A stretch of DNA of 64,000 bases from Cephalopachus bancanus. Lineage: Eukaryota; Chordata; Mammalia; Primates; Tarsiidae. The notes beneath the pieces are model-generated. The model was not told the DNA's origin. It made no database searches and saw only the letters and a list, made by a program, of their open reading frames with translations. Location: assembly GCA_027257055.1 (NCBI GenBank), contig JAPVLO010000056.1:8172501-8236500 (forward strand), read 5' to 3'. Below, piece after piece: positions 15,195 through 26,800 of this stretch (positions within the stretch are counted from its first letter, which is position 1; the number at the start of each line of letters is the position of its first letter). The position numbers and the translations under genes were made by a program.

Positions 15195-15425
15195 ACTGTG
15201 TAGTATTTATTATACACCAGGTAATATTCTAAGTGAAAATCTTAATTTTTAATCTTTTATACAACCCAATAAAGTAGATGTCGTCTTCATTGGACAGATG
15301 AGAAAACAGAGGTCCCGAGAAGCTAAGTAATTTGGCTAAGGGTCCCAGAGAAGAATAGCAAAGCCAGGATCCCAATCAGGCCGCCCTGCTCCCAAGTTGT
15401 GCTCTTAACCATTGTGTTATTTACC
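15195..15425. repeat. MIR-type SINE fossil
   Basis: acagatgagaaaacagaggt, aagctaagtaatttggctaa and gtgctcttaaccattgtgtt are typical of MIR-family core and flank sequence. Confidence 0.55.
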
Positions 15426-15699
15426 TCTACCATGATTGTAACATCCAAAGCCCTTAATACTAAATTATCAAAAGGAATGCCCTCTATTTCATACTAGGAA
15501 AAGGCATTTCTAAGAATAGAAATTTGGAAATGGTTCATTTTGTAAAATGATGCTTGACAATTTACAATGTACACTAAAATTCACTATGTCAAAACTCTTT
15601 CCTTTGTAAAAAGCTATTAACTTTATGAAAAATTCATTTTAAGCAGCGCTTAGTACATACAAACCCAGGTTAAAAATGCTACTTTCATGTGATATAATA

Positions 15700-15925
15700 A
15701 CTAACATTTTAAGCACTTTCTATTTGCTGGACACTGTTCTAAATGTTCTACATGCATTATTTTCTGTTTTACCATAAATCTATGAATTATGTGCTATAAT
15801 TATTCCAGATTCACAAATAGGGAAACTGAGGTATGGAGATGTTCAGTAACTTGCCCAAGACAGCTACAGTTGGCTTTCGGGTCCAGACCATAGTCTGATT
15901 CCAGAAATCATACTCTTAATAATTT
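15700..15925. repeat. MIR-type SINE fossil
   Basis: ctggacactgttctaaatgt, ggaaactgaggtatggagat and aacttgcccaagacagctac are diverged MIR-type phrases. The sequence up to the next Alu at 16457 shows nothing else. Confidence 0.55.
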
Positions 15926-16456
15926 CACCATATTAGATGCCAAGATTAGGCAATTTGAAAGGATTTGTTATTTTTCTCACACAGTTAATACAAACACTCC
16001 ATAAAGATAATCCCATATTTAATTATTTAATTTCAGCATTTAGTAATTTTTCTTTTTAACACTAAGAAGCACAATGAAACATTTATTTTTTAAAATACTA
16101 CTAATCTTTTGTGTTAAATTTATATTATCAAAATTGTTAATGAGCCCCTAAGAGTTTACTCAGAAAAACTTACAATGGGCAGCTCATTTCTGACATTGAA
16201 AGTATTTAAGATTTAATTCTAGTTTGACTTTAGAAGACCACATATCTACTGGTCCTTCACCAGGCACATGGAAAAGAGCCTAGAACATAGAGACGTAGAA
16301 CACAGTGGACAAAGAGGAATGAAATGTCTTTAATGATACTTATTATATATATGTAATTTTGTGATAATATACAAGGATGATTAAGATATACAGAGTGATG
16401 CAAAACGATATACTAACAAATAATTATAGTGACAAATAATAAGAAACGTATAAGTT

Positions 16457-16738
16457 AGCCGGGCTCGGTGGCTCAGCCTGTAATCCCGCACCTTTGGGAG
16501 GCTGAGGTGAGTGGATTGCCTGAGCCCGCGGGTTCGAGACCCGCCTGGGCAGCGAGACCACATCTCTACAATAAATCAAAAAATCAGCCAGACGTGGTAG
16601 TGCATGCCTGTAATTCCAGCTACTCGGAAAGCTGAGACGGAAGGATCGCCGGAGCCCAGCAGGTCGAGGCTGCGGTGGCCGGGAGCGGCCACTGCACTCC
16701 AGTCTGGGCGACAGAGTGAGACTCCAACTCAAAAAAAA
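16457..16738 (+). mobile_element. Young Alu, full length, perfect target duplication
   Basis: gccgggctcggtggctcagc to gagactccaactc plus an A tail. aagaaacgtataagtt stands at 16441-16456 and 16739-16754 (16 bp, perfect). The left arm has the short form gggcagcgagacc. It lies about 560 bp upstream of the ANGPTL3 start codon. Confidence 0.96.
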
Positions 16739-17168
16739 AAGAAACGTATAAGTTCGTCTATACAGAGCACCTCAGGAATACAGCACTGAGCACTGTAATA
16801 TCCCCTGAGGGAATGGAGAAAGGTGGCAGAAGGAAGGCATTTTAAGGGATGAGTTACTGTTTCCAAAAGAACTAAAGTACAGTTTGAGAAATGCACACTT
16901 AATTCATTTACTTCTTCCTCGACTTAAATAATGAATTTCCCCATTAAAAAAGTTTTTGATTTGTAATTCTCTTTTAAAATCATCAAAAATTAAAATGAGT
17001 TTTAAAAACAGGTACTTCATAACACAATGTGTAGTTTATAATATATCAAAGTTAAACATAGTAACAATTTCAAATTACCTGTTAGGTTAGTCGCTCATTT
17101 CTTTGATTTCTTTAAGCATCGATCTAACTCAATGTAGAAGAAGGTTACATTCGTGCAAGTTAACACAG

Positions 17169-17181
17169 CTTAATGATTAAC
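17169..17181 (+). promoter_or_regulatory. HNF1 site in the ANGPTL3 promoter
   Basis: cttaatgattaac matches the palindromic HNF1 consensus GTTAATNATTAAC at 12 of 13 positions. It lies about 120 bp upstream of the ANGPTL3 start codon. ANGPTL3 is known to be liver-restricted and HNF1-driven, so this is a sensible promoter element. Binding itself is inferred. Confidence 0.75.
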
Positions 17182-17221
17182 TATATTCACCTGCCAACCT
17201 CACCTTTCATGTGGCAAATAG

Positions 17222-17230
17222 TGATATATA
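17222..17230 (+). promoter_or_regulatory. TATA-like box of ANGPTL3
   Basis: tgatatata lies about 75 bp before the first ATG and 40 bp after the HNF1 site. Transcription would start near 17250. No CpG island is present, as expected for a tissue-restricted promoter. Confidence 0.45.
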
Positions 17231-17251
17231 GAGTTAAGAAGTCTGGGTCTG

Positions 17252-17299
17252 CTCCCAGAAGAAAAATAGTTCCCAATCGCTTGAAACTGAATAATTAGG
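17252..17299 (+). other. ANGPTL3 5' untranslated region (approximate)
   Basis: The sequence before the start codon (ctcccagaagaaaaatag and onward) resembles the human 5' leader as I remember it, with a shortened stretch just before the ATG. The 5' end is estimated from the TATA-like box. Confidence 0.4.
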
Positions 17300-17800
17300 A
17301 TGAAAATGTACACAATTAAGCTCTTTCTTTTTATTGCTCCTCTAGTTATTTCCTCCAGAATTGACCAAGACAATTCATCATTTGATTCTGTATCTCCAGA
17401 GCCAAAATCGAGATTTGCTATGTTAGATGATGTAAAAATTTTAGCTAACGGCCTTCTTCAGTTGGGACATGGTCTTAAAGATTTTGTCCATAAGACCAAG
17501 GGCCAAATTAATGACATATTTCAAAAACTCAACATATTTGATCAGTCTTTTTACGATCTATCACTGCAAACCAATGAAATCAAAGAAGAAGAAAAGGAAC
17601 TAAGAAGAACCACATACAAACTACAAGTCAAAAATGAAGAGGTGAAGAACATGTCACTTGAACTCAACTCAAAACTTGAAAGCCTCCTAGAAGAGAAAAT
17701 TCTACTTCAACAAAAAGTGAGCTATTTGGAGGAGCAACTAACTAATTTAATTCAACATCAACCTGAAACTCCGGAACACCCAGAAGTAACTTCACTTAAA
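17300..17800 (+). CDS. ANGPTL3: ANGPTL3 exon 1 coding part (signal peptide, LPL-inhibitory segment, first coiled coil)
   Basis: 167 codons, followed by donor gtaagt at 17801. It starts [19 protein letters not shown], a hydrophobic secretion signal. [20 protein letters not shown] follows, then the [20 protein letters not shown] region known for lipase inhibition and ANGPTL8 binding, then heptad-rich coiled coil to EVTSLK. Two in-frame ATGs (17300, 17306) both have A at -3. The second aligns with the human start, the first is the default by scanning. Confidence 0.97.
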
Positions 17801-20800
17801 GTAAGTAGAAACCAAAGCAGGTTCATGATTATATTTTCGATGTGGATCTTTAACTAAGATATGCTATATGAAATACTTTGTTGCACTGTTGAAACACTTA
17901 ATTTTTCTCAAAAAAAAAAAATAACCTACAGAAAATAAAATTTGTCCTTATAATTTCAAGCTGGTTTTTGTTTCCCTAACATTCTATGAAAATTACAAGT
18001 CAGTTAAATAACAAAATTTAGAATATTAAATCATTACACTATTGCAAATTACTGGAGGTAAGTAAAAAGTTAAAGAAATTTAAATTTAAAACTATTCTCT
18101 CATGTTTAAAATGGATAAAAGTAATTCAGTAAATGGTAAATATTTACTCCTATTAAAATATGCTAGGTTTTTTTCTCTTTAATTGAAGCTCAAAAAAATC
18201 AAATTTAGAGATAGTACATTTTAAATAAAACATTAAGGACAAAAGCATGTGCTATTTGAAAGAAGTCTACAAGAGAAAATGATTGTCAATATTTATTTTT
18301 TGAATCTATTAATTAGAAAAGTCAGATTGTGATAGTGTTATAGAAAATAAAAACTTTAATAAAAAAGAGGAACATAACTTTTAAACAACCTACAATCTAT
18401 ACCCAGACTTTTGTAGAACAGCAAGATAACAGCATCAAAGACCTTCTCCAGACCGTGGAAGAACAATATAAACAATTAAATCAACAGCATAGTCAAATAA
18501 AAGAAATAGAAAATCAGGTAAGTCAGTATTTTAATGATATGTCCAGTCTTTCATACTGGTTTATAAAAAACACGACCTTAAAATTATTTAAAAGCTTTAA
18601 TTAGGTTGTGAATAAAATGATCACATGAGCATGACTTAAAATTGCAGGCTCTGAAGCTAATAAAGTACCTGGGTTCAAACCATGGCTCTAAAACTTTCTG
18701 TTTGACTTTGAATAAATTACTTAATCCCTCTGTCTCTGCTTCCTCACATATTCTATGAAGACAAATAACAACCTATCTCATAGGATTATTGTAAGAAAAA
18801 AAGAATTCACAGCTGCCAAAGCAATCCTATTAAAATTTAAATTAGATCATGTCTCCCTTGCTCTAAACCACAAAAGAGCTTTCAGTCTCACTCATCTTGG
18901 CTCAACCTTTGGTTATCTCACTGACTTCACCTCCTCTACTCCATCTAGCGCTTTATGATTATGCAAACACATCCAACATGGGGCCACTCTGGGCCTTTGC
19001 CCTTGTTGTTCCCTCCGTCTAATGTCTTTTGCTGTGGGATCTGCATGGCCCATTCCTCAATTTCCTTTAGATCTTTATCAGACATAAAATTCTCAAAAAA
19101 GCCTTCCCAGGTCACCTAACCAAAAATTACAATCCCCATCTCCCATCCCTGAAAGCTTCTACCTCCTTTTCCTCCTTAACACTCACCTTTATTTAAAATA
19201 ATATATGTTTTAGTTATTTGTCTTACCTATTCCTGCACTAAGTAAGCTCCGTGAATACAGAGATTTTCTTCCCATTACTTTTGTTGCTGGAGCCTCAGAA
19301 TATAGAACATTGTTATGACACATAAAAGGCACTTAATCAACTGCTATATAATTAATAAAAGTTATACCATATTCAACACACAGAAGTTAATAAACACTTG
19401 CTATGAACACTTTTGCCTGCATTACTAGAAACTGTGTGCCCCATAATTAAAGGTCAAAACCCAACAATGCAATTAATCTACAATGTAAATAACTGGTGAG
19501 GTGAAAGAGGGAGGCACTTGTTTAGAATAAAGTTATTTCATAATCTAAGCACTCCAATATAAACCATAATCACTTTAAAATATATTAATTAGTAATACTC
19601 CTAAAAAGCTATTCAAGAAGGTTCAAAGAATCATATAGATTCAGAGAATCTGGTAAAAAATAGTTCTCAAGAGATATAAAACAAAACACTATTACCACTT
19701 TCCACTAAATAAATTCTTAATTTTAGGTTCTGCTTATTTTCCAAAAAAGGTTTTTTGCCAATTACTTTTGATTTCTATAATCTCCTGATTAAAAGTTATT
19801 TTTCTAACTTTTTTACTGTATCTTTTACTATGATTAAATGAACCTGCTTACAAAAGCAAAACTTTACCATTATACAATGATATACAATCTGTCTAAAAAT
19901 AAAAATGTACGAATAAATCAAAACAATAAATTTCTGAGTTGGAAGAAGGCTTAGATCATCTGATCCAATTTCCTCATAGGGCTCATGCCAGTAATCCCAG
20001 CACTTTGAGAGGCCAAGGTGAGAAATTGCCTGAGCCCAAGGGTTCAAGGCCAGCCTTGGCAACTTGGCGGGACCCTGGCTCTATAATAAATCAAAAAAAA
20101 AAGTTGGGCGTCGTGCTTGTATTTCCAGCTGCTTGGAAGGCTGAGGTGAAAGGACCACCTGAGTCCAGCAGATCAAGGCTGTGGTGGTCATGAGCATGCC
20201 ACTACACCCCAGCCTGGGCGACAGAGTGAGAAGCCGAATCAAAATTTAAAAAGTTTTAAAAATTAAGAAATAAAAATTCTAAAAACTTAAGTGAATTTAA
20301 ATCACAGTTACTTTGTAGAAAAGACTAACTCCCAGCAAGTACTGACAACAAATCCTTATAAATTATATTCTAGGAAATGCCATTTATGCCAGCATCAAAA
20401 AACTATAATGCAAGATATTATGTATTCTGCTTTTCTTACTGTCAATAAGAAAAGTTATCATTCAATAAATTACAGATCAGCACACCTTAAGTAAAAATAT
20501 AATGTTATTGTTAAACTAACAGTGAACTACTGAATACAGTGAAAGTAAGCAAATAAACCTGCCAAGCTGCCAACATCTACAGATATGTTTACAGGTAAAA
20601 ACTATCAAGAAAGCACCCCTTTTCAAATTACATACTATTTCTTTATGTCAGGTCTGAGAATCAGTGAGGCCTACAACTGAGAATTATTACATTTAAAATC
20701 TATCTGTGTTACTGAACAGAATATTAAACATATTCTATTCATATAAATAAAGAGAATATATTACAATATTCCAAGCAAAGCAAAGACTCTGCTTTTGGCC

Positions 20801-23800
20801 TTGCTTGGTTTTTTGTTGTTTTTTTTTTAACCAATGTCTGCTTTATTGCCTTGCTCTCTTTATTTTCTGAACTTTATTAAATAATGTGCCTGATTAAATA
20901 TTTTGAGAACAGGTAATCTGTACAATCTGAACAGTGCTGTTTACCATGAACTGAAAGGCAAGATACATAAAAATTGTACTTTTGATATCCTTGCTGTAAT
21001 TTCCCCTAATGGTATATTTAGGACCATTTAAAAAAATAAATTTATGTTATTTTATCAGCTCAGAAGGACTGGTATTCAAGAAGTCACAGAAAATTCTCTT
21101 TCTTCCAAGCCAAGAGCACCAAGGACTACTCCCTTTCTTCAAGTGAATAGAATTAAAAATGTGGAATATGATGGTAAGACACTTTGGTGGTTTCCTTCTT
21201 TTAGTTATTATCATTACACTCTATTCTTAGGATCTGCTCTAGACTAAAAGATAGTAAGGAGACATATCCACCAGATACAACGTGTCAATCTAAATTAGAT
21301 CCTAGGATTCTTTTAAAACCCTATAAAGAACATAATTTAGACAATCAGGGAAATTTAAATATGGACTTAAATATTAGATAGAATGGGATGTCTATTAATT
21401 TTCTTAGATGTGCTAATGGTACTGCAATCATGGAAGAGAATAACTTCATGTTTAAGAGTTGTATGCTGAAGTATTTAAAGAGTTAAGGGTCATGAAGTTT
21501 GCAAATTATTTTCAAACATAGTATTTGTGTATATGTGCATAAAAACAAAGGTAGCAAAATATAAATAACTGATGAATATAGAAGGGAAGACTATGGTGTT
21601 CTCTTCCACAATTATTTCCACTTTCCTGTTTGCTTGAAATTTTTCCTAAGAAAAACAAAAGTTGGCCATTGCCACTGCCATTGCCACCAGTGCCTTGCTA
21701 AGCTATGGCGAGGCTGTGTTTCCTGGCTTTGGCCCCCTCTTTCTCTCTAATTTACTTTCTAGATAAACTACAAAAAAAAAAAGTTTGGGAAATGTCTCCA
21801 TTCCCAGCAATATAATAAACTCTTAAAACCTTTATTTTTTATTTATTTATTTTACATTAATTCTTTCCAATACATCTGTTGACCACCTGCTATCCACCAA
21901 AGCACTATACTAAGTTTTATATGTATTTCTGCCACTTTCTATTCCACCTATGTCTAGCAAAAAATAATAATGTGTTTAAAACTATAATTTGTCACTTTTC
22001 TTAAAAAGGGCTCGATTTGGTAATCAATATTTTCATATTACTTAAATAGCATACTATCTAATAAAAATTCCTTAGCATAAACATTGCTGGAAAAAAACTA
22101 CATTTATCACAATTTCATGAAACGTCAAGTAAAATCTCAAGCTTCAAAATTATCATTCCTATTACTAAATCTTATGTAATAACATTTTGTTGCTTCTAGG
22201 CATTCCTACTGATTGTACCTCCATTTATAACAGAGGTGAACATACCAGTGGTATATACGCCATTAGACCTGGCAACTCTCAAGTTTTTAATGTCTACTGT
22301 GATGTTAAATCAGGTAAAACCTGTCTAAGGAGAAAATAGTAACTAGCTCAAATTACTATTAACAAGACTAATAATTCTGTTATACACACACATAAAATGG
22401 AATATACATGAGTATTAATATAAATTTAGTACTCTATCTTGTTTACGTATGTATTCGATAGTCTTATTTTTTAATTTTGATTTTATTTTAAAGATGTGGG
22501 GTACATACAATTCAGGATTAGATAGATAAGTGGTCATTGTACAGGTAAAGTTTGGGCATCCCTTTGGTCCCCACTTCCCCTGGTTTGAGATCAGGTACCT
22601 TTATTAATGTTATATGTCCTCCCCCCTGGCAGTGTCCCACTACGCTCATTCCCTTTTTATAGTATCATGATTAATGTTCATGGTCCACTTATGAGTAAGA
22701 ACAAGTGATATACTTTATGGCTGTATAATACTCTATTAAAAAAAAACAATCTATTTTGATGGGCAGCATGGTTAGTTCCATGTTTTTGCTATTGTAATGA
22801 TTTGCATTCTTCCAGGTATATTCCCAGAAGGAGGATGCTGGGTTGTATGGAAGTTCAATTTTTAGATCTTTTAGGGATCACCACACTATTTTCCATAGAG
22901 GTTGTACTAGTTTACACTCCCACCAACAGTGTAGAAGTGTTTCCTTTTCTCCATATCCTCACCAGCATCTGCTATTTTTTGAGTTATTGATGATGGCCAT
23001 CCTGACTGGAGTTAGGTGGTGTCCCAGTGATTTTGATTTGCATTTCTTTGATGATTGAGCATTTTTTGATGTATCTGTTGGCTGCTCGTATGTCTTCTTT
23101 TCAGAAGTGTCTATTCAGATCTTTTGCCCATTTTTTAATGGGACTGCTTGCTTTTTTTTCCTTTTGGCACATTTGAGTTCCTTGTAGATCCTGGATATAG
23201 GCCTTTGTCAGATAAATAGTTGGCAAATATTTTTTCCCATTCTGTGAGCTGTCTCCCTGCTCTCTTGATGGTTTTTTTTTTGCTTTGCAGAGGCTTTTCA
23301 GTTTGATGAGGTCCTACTTGTCTATCTTATCTCTTATGGCATGGGCTTTTGATCAGGAATTGGTTGCCTATACCTAATTCTGTAAGGGTGTTTCCCATAT
23401 TTTCTAAGATTCTTACAGTTTGAGGTTTTACATTTAGGTCTTTGATTTATTTAGAGTTGATTTTTGTGTATGGTGAAGGGAAAGGGTCCTGCTTCAATCT
23501 TCTGCATGTGATCAGCCAGTTTTCCCAGCACCATTTACTGAATAGGTTTTTCTCTCTCCAGTCGTTGTTGGTGGAGGCTTTGTCAAAGATGAGTCAGTCG
23601 AGAAATTGAGATTTTGCTTCTGGAATTTCTATACTGTTCCACTGTTCCATATGCCTGTTACTGTACCAATACCAGGCTGTTTTGATAATTGCAGCCTTAC
23701 AGTAAAGTCTGGAAGTGTGATACCTCCCACTTTGTTTCTTTTGCTGAGGATAGTTTTGGCTGTTCGTGGTCACTGCTTCTACATAAATTTCTGTATTGAT

Positions 23801-26800
23801 GTTTCCAGAATGATGTTGGTAATTTAATAGGTATTGCAGTGAATCTATAGATTGCCTTTGGTAGGATGGACATCTTAACAGTGTTGATTCTTCCCATCCA
23901 TGAGCATGGAATATTTTTCCATGTGCTTGTTTCTCCTTTGATTTCTTTGAGCACTGTTTTATAGTTTTTGTTGTCAAGGTCTTTCACTTCTCTGGTAGGA
24001 AGACGCCAAGGTATTTCATGTTTTGATAGTCTCTTCTTCTGTAAAACAATCTAAAGTGACTACTGTCAAACAAGTGTACTATGAGAAAATTCATTAGTTG
24101 CTCTTCACTTAACTTCATGGGACCATAATAAATTATAAAACGTATTGCCATAACATTAATAAACTACCTTACAAAGTCACCAATTAAAACAAAAAAAGGT
24201 ATTACTTTTTACATCTGTCAACATCAGTCTAATAAAAATACATAATTTTTTCCTTATATTCAGGTAGTCCATGGACATTAATTCAACAACGAATAGATGG
24301 ATCACAAAACTTCAATGAAACTTGGGAGAACTACAAATATGGTTTTGGAAGACTTGATGGTAAGGTTGACTACATTCAACCATTCATTCACTTGTTAATT
24401 TACAAATATTTACTGAGAAGCTATTATGGACTGGGCATTGGGAAAGTAGCAATAAGTGAGAAACAGTCCCACCCTTCATAAAACTTATCATCAATTACAC
24501 ATTTGTTAGTAATTACACTTATTACAACTGTCATTATTTGAATTATATTTATTACAATTACACGTCTATCCTTAATTATACTTACCACAATTTAATTTGA
24601 TGGCTTATACTTATCATAATTGTAATTATTAAAGATAATTTTAAGTGCTGTGTGATTTGATAAGTGGTAAATGCTATGAATAAGTTACAAAGAGAACTAC
24701 TCCTACCACTAGACACTATTCTCTCAACATTTTAGATATCAACTAATTGGAGATCAGAAAGGACAAGGAAACTGTCAAACATACAGTACAAGTTTTAAAA
24801 TTTCAATTGTTTAAATATAATAAATGTATACTATAGAATGTGTAGCTTAAAATGAACTTGTTAACTCAGTGCAAATCATTCTATTTTGATCACATAAAAT
24901 AATGTAAAATAAGCAAAATAAAAAACAAATGTTTGAAATCCAAAAAACACATTTTAAAAATCCACATGATATATAAGTACTCACCTATAAAGTAGAAAAA
25001 TCCATTAATAGATCAAACTTTTAAATGCTCAGTATTATTTGACCATTTAACAAATTCTATATTTAAACTACTAGTTAAATCCCTACCTAGAAGGTATATT
25101 CAGTGATATGTTTTACAGCTCCAAATCTTTTAACAGTGAGTGTAACCCACAAATAAAAGGCTGACAGTTAAGTCCAGAATACTCATTTATCACTAGTAAG
25201 AAAGTAATCCATTTGCATGTGCATTTACCAGCAATCCTTAAAATGAAACTTCCTACTAACTCAATAGCAATAAGAAAACATTGACTTTTATTATTAAATA
25301 CTTTAATAACAAAGACTGTGGTGATGACCTAACTATATTTGTGTTATTTATGCTTTTAATTCCAAATATGAATAATTTTTTTAATTATATAGAAAAAATT
25401 ATTAAGAACCATGTTTTTTAATGCTTTAAATGTTTTTAAAAATCTATTCCTAGCCAGGCTCAGTGGCTCAGCCTATAATCCTGCGCTTGGGAGGCTGAGG
25501 TGAGTGGACTGCCTGAGCCCGCAGGTTCGAGACCTGCCTGGGCAACCTGGCGAGGCCTCATCTTTACAATAAATCAAAAAAAAAAAAAATTAGCCAGGCA
25601 TAGTAGTGCATGCCTGTAGTTCCAGCTACTTGGAAGGCGGAGGCGGAAGGATCGCCTGAGCCCAGCAGGTCGAGGCTGCGGGCGGCCACTGCACTCCAGT
25701 CTGGGCGACAGAGTGAGACTCCAACTCAAAAAAAAAAAAAAGAATCTATTCCTATCTTTTTCAACAAAGAAAACATATTATCAAGCAAATACTAAAGGCC
25801 AGGTTTGTATGTGAGGACAATGACATCATTATTACCCAGGTCTCTGGGAATACTTAACAAATTTCTTGATTGACCATGGATGTTAAAAAACAGTTGACAG
25901 AAAAGCCAATCTATATAAAGACTTAGAAGTGAGACATTATTCTACAAATAACTGGACTGTAAAATATCTATAATAGTATAATACATTTCACATCTGAAAC
26001 ATCTCATAATATACTTTTCTGAAAGAATATACAAATTTTAAGCAGGTCTATTAATACTTTTAACATTTTGTATATGTAACTATTCTCAATAAAATTGTTT
26101 TAAAAGGAAATATTTTAAGAGACTCTAAAATGACCAAGGGACTCAAGATTAAACAACTTAATTACTTACACCAATTAAAAGCACTCTTAAAAACTGCCAA
26201 TGCCTAACCTGTAGTAAACAATTCAGAGATTTTTCAAAATGTTTCTTTTCAGGAGAATTTTGGCTGGGCCTAGAGAAGATATACTCCATAGTGAAGCAAT
26301 CTAATAACATTTTACGAATTGAGCTGGAAGACTGGAAAGACAACAAACATTATATTGAATATTCTTTTCACTTGGGAAATCATGAAACCAACTACACACT
26401 ACGCCTAGCTGAGATTACTGGCAATGTCCCAAATGCAATCCCAGAACACAAAGATTTGGTGTTTTCTACCTGGGATCACAAAGCAAAAGGATATTTCAAC
26501 TGTCCAGAAAGCTATTCAGGTATCATTTTCCTGATACCAATATTTATTTTCATATCTTCAATATATCTTTCCACAGTATTAGTCATTATCTATAATGTGA
26601 ACTTTTAAAAATCCTAATTCCAAATAAGCATTTTCTCTATAGGTAAAATAAATTTCTTAACTATAATAATGAACATGTTAATTCTATTTTATCTCTGATC
26701 CTCCTCAGATTTTTTATTTTTGGTGGTATATATAACACTTATACAGATTACTTACAACTGAGATACAAGCATCTACAACACTGTAATATTTATAAGAAAG

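Larger units (their letters stand above)
18518..21058 (+). other. ANGPTL3 intron 2
   Basis: 2.5 kb GT-AG intron holding a MIR, an L2 piece and a degenerate Alu. The remaining sequence (19350-19970 and 20250-21050) is unremarkable A+T-rich DNA. Confidence 0.9.

Noticed and set aside
17857..17860. A 185-codon single-exon reading of ANGPTL3 ending at 17857
   Set aside because: The frame runs past the donor gtaagt at 17801 into intron 1. Exon 2 at 18407 continues the known protein in phase, so the read-through is not the gene product.
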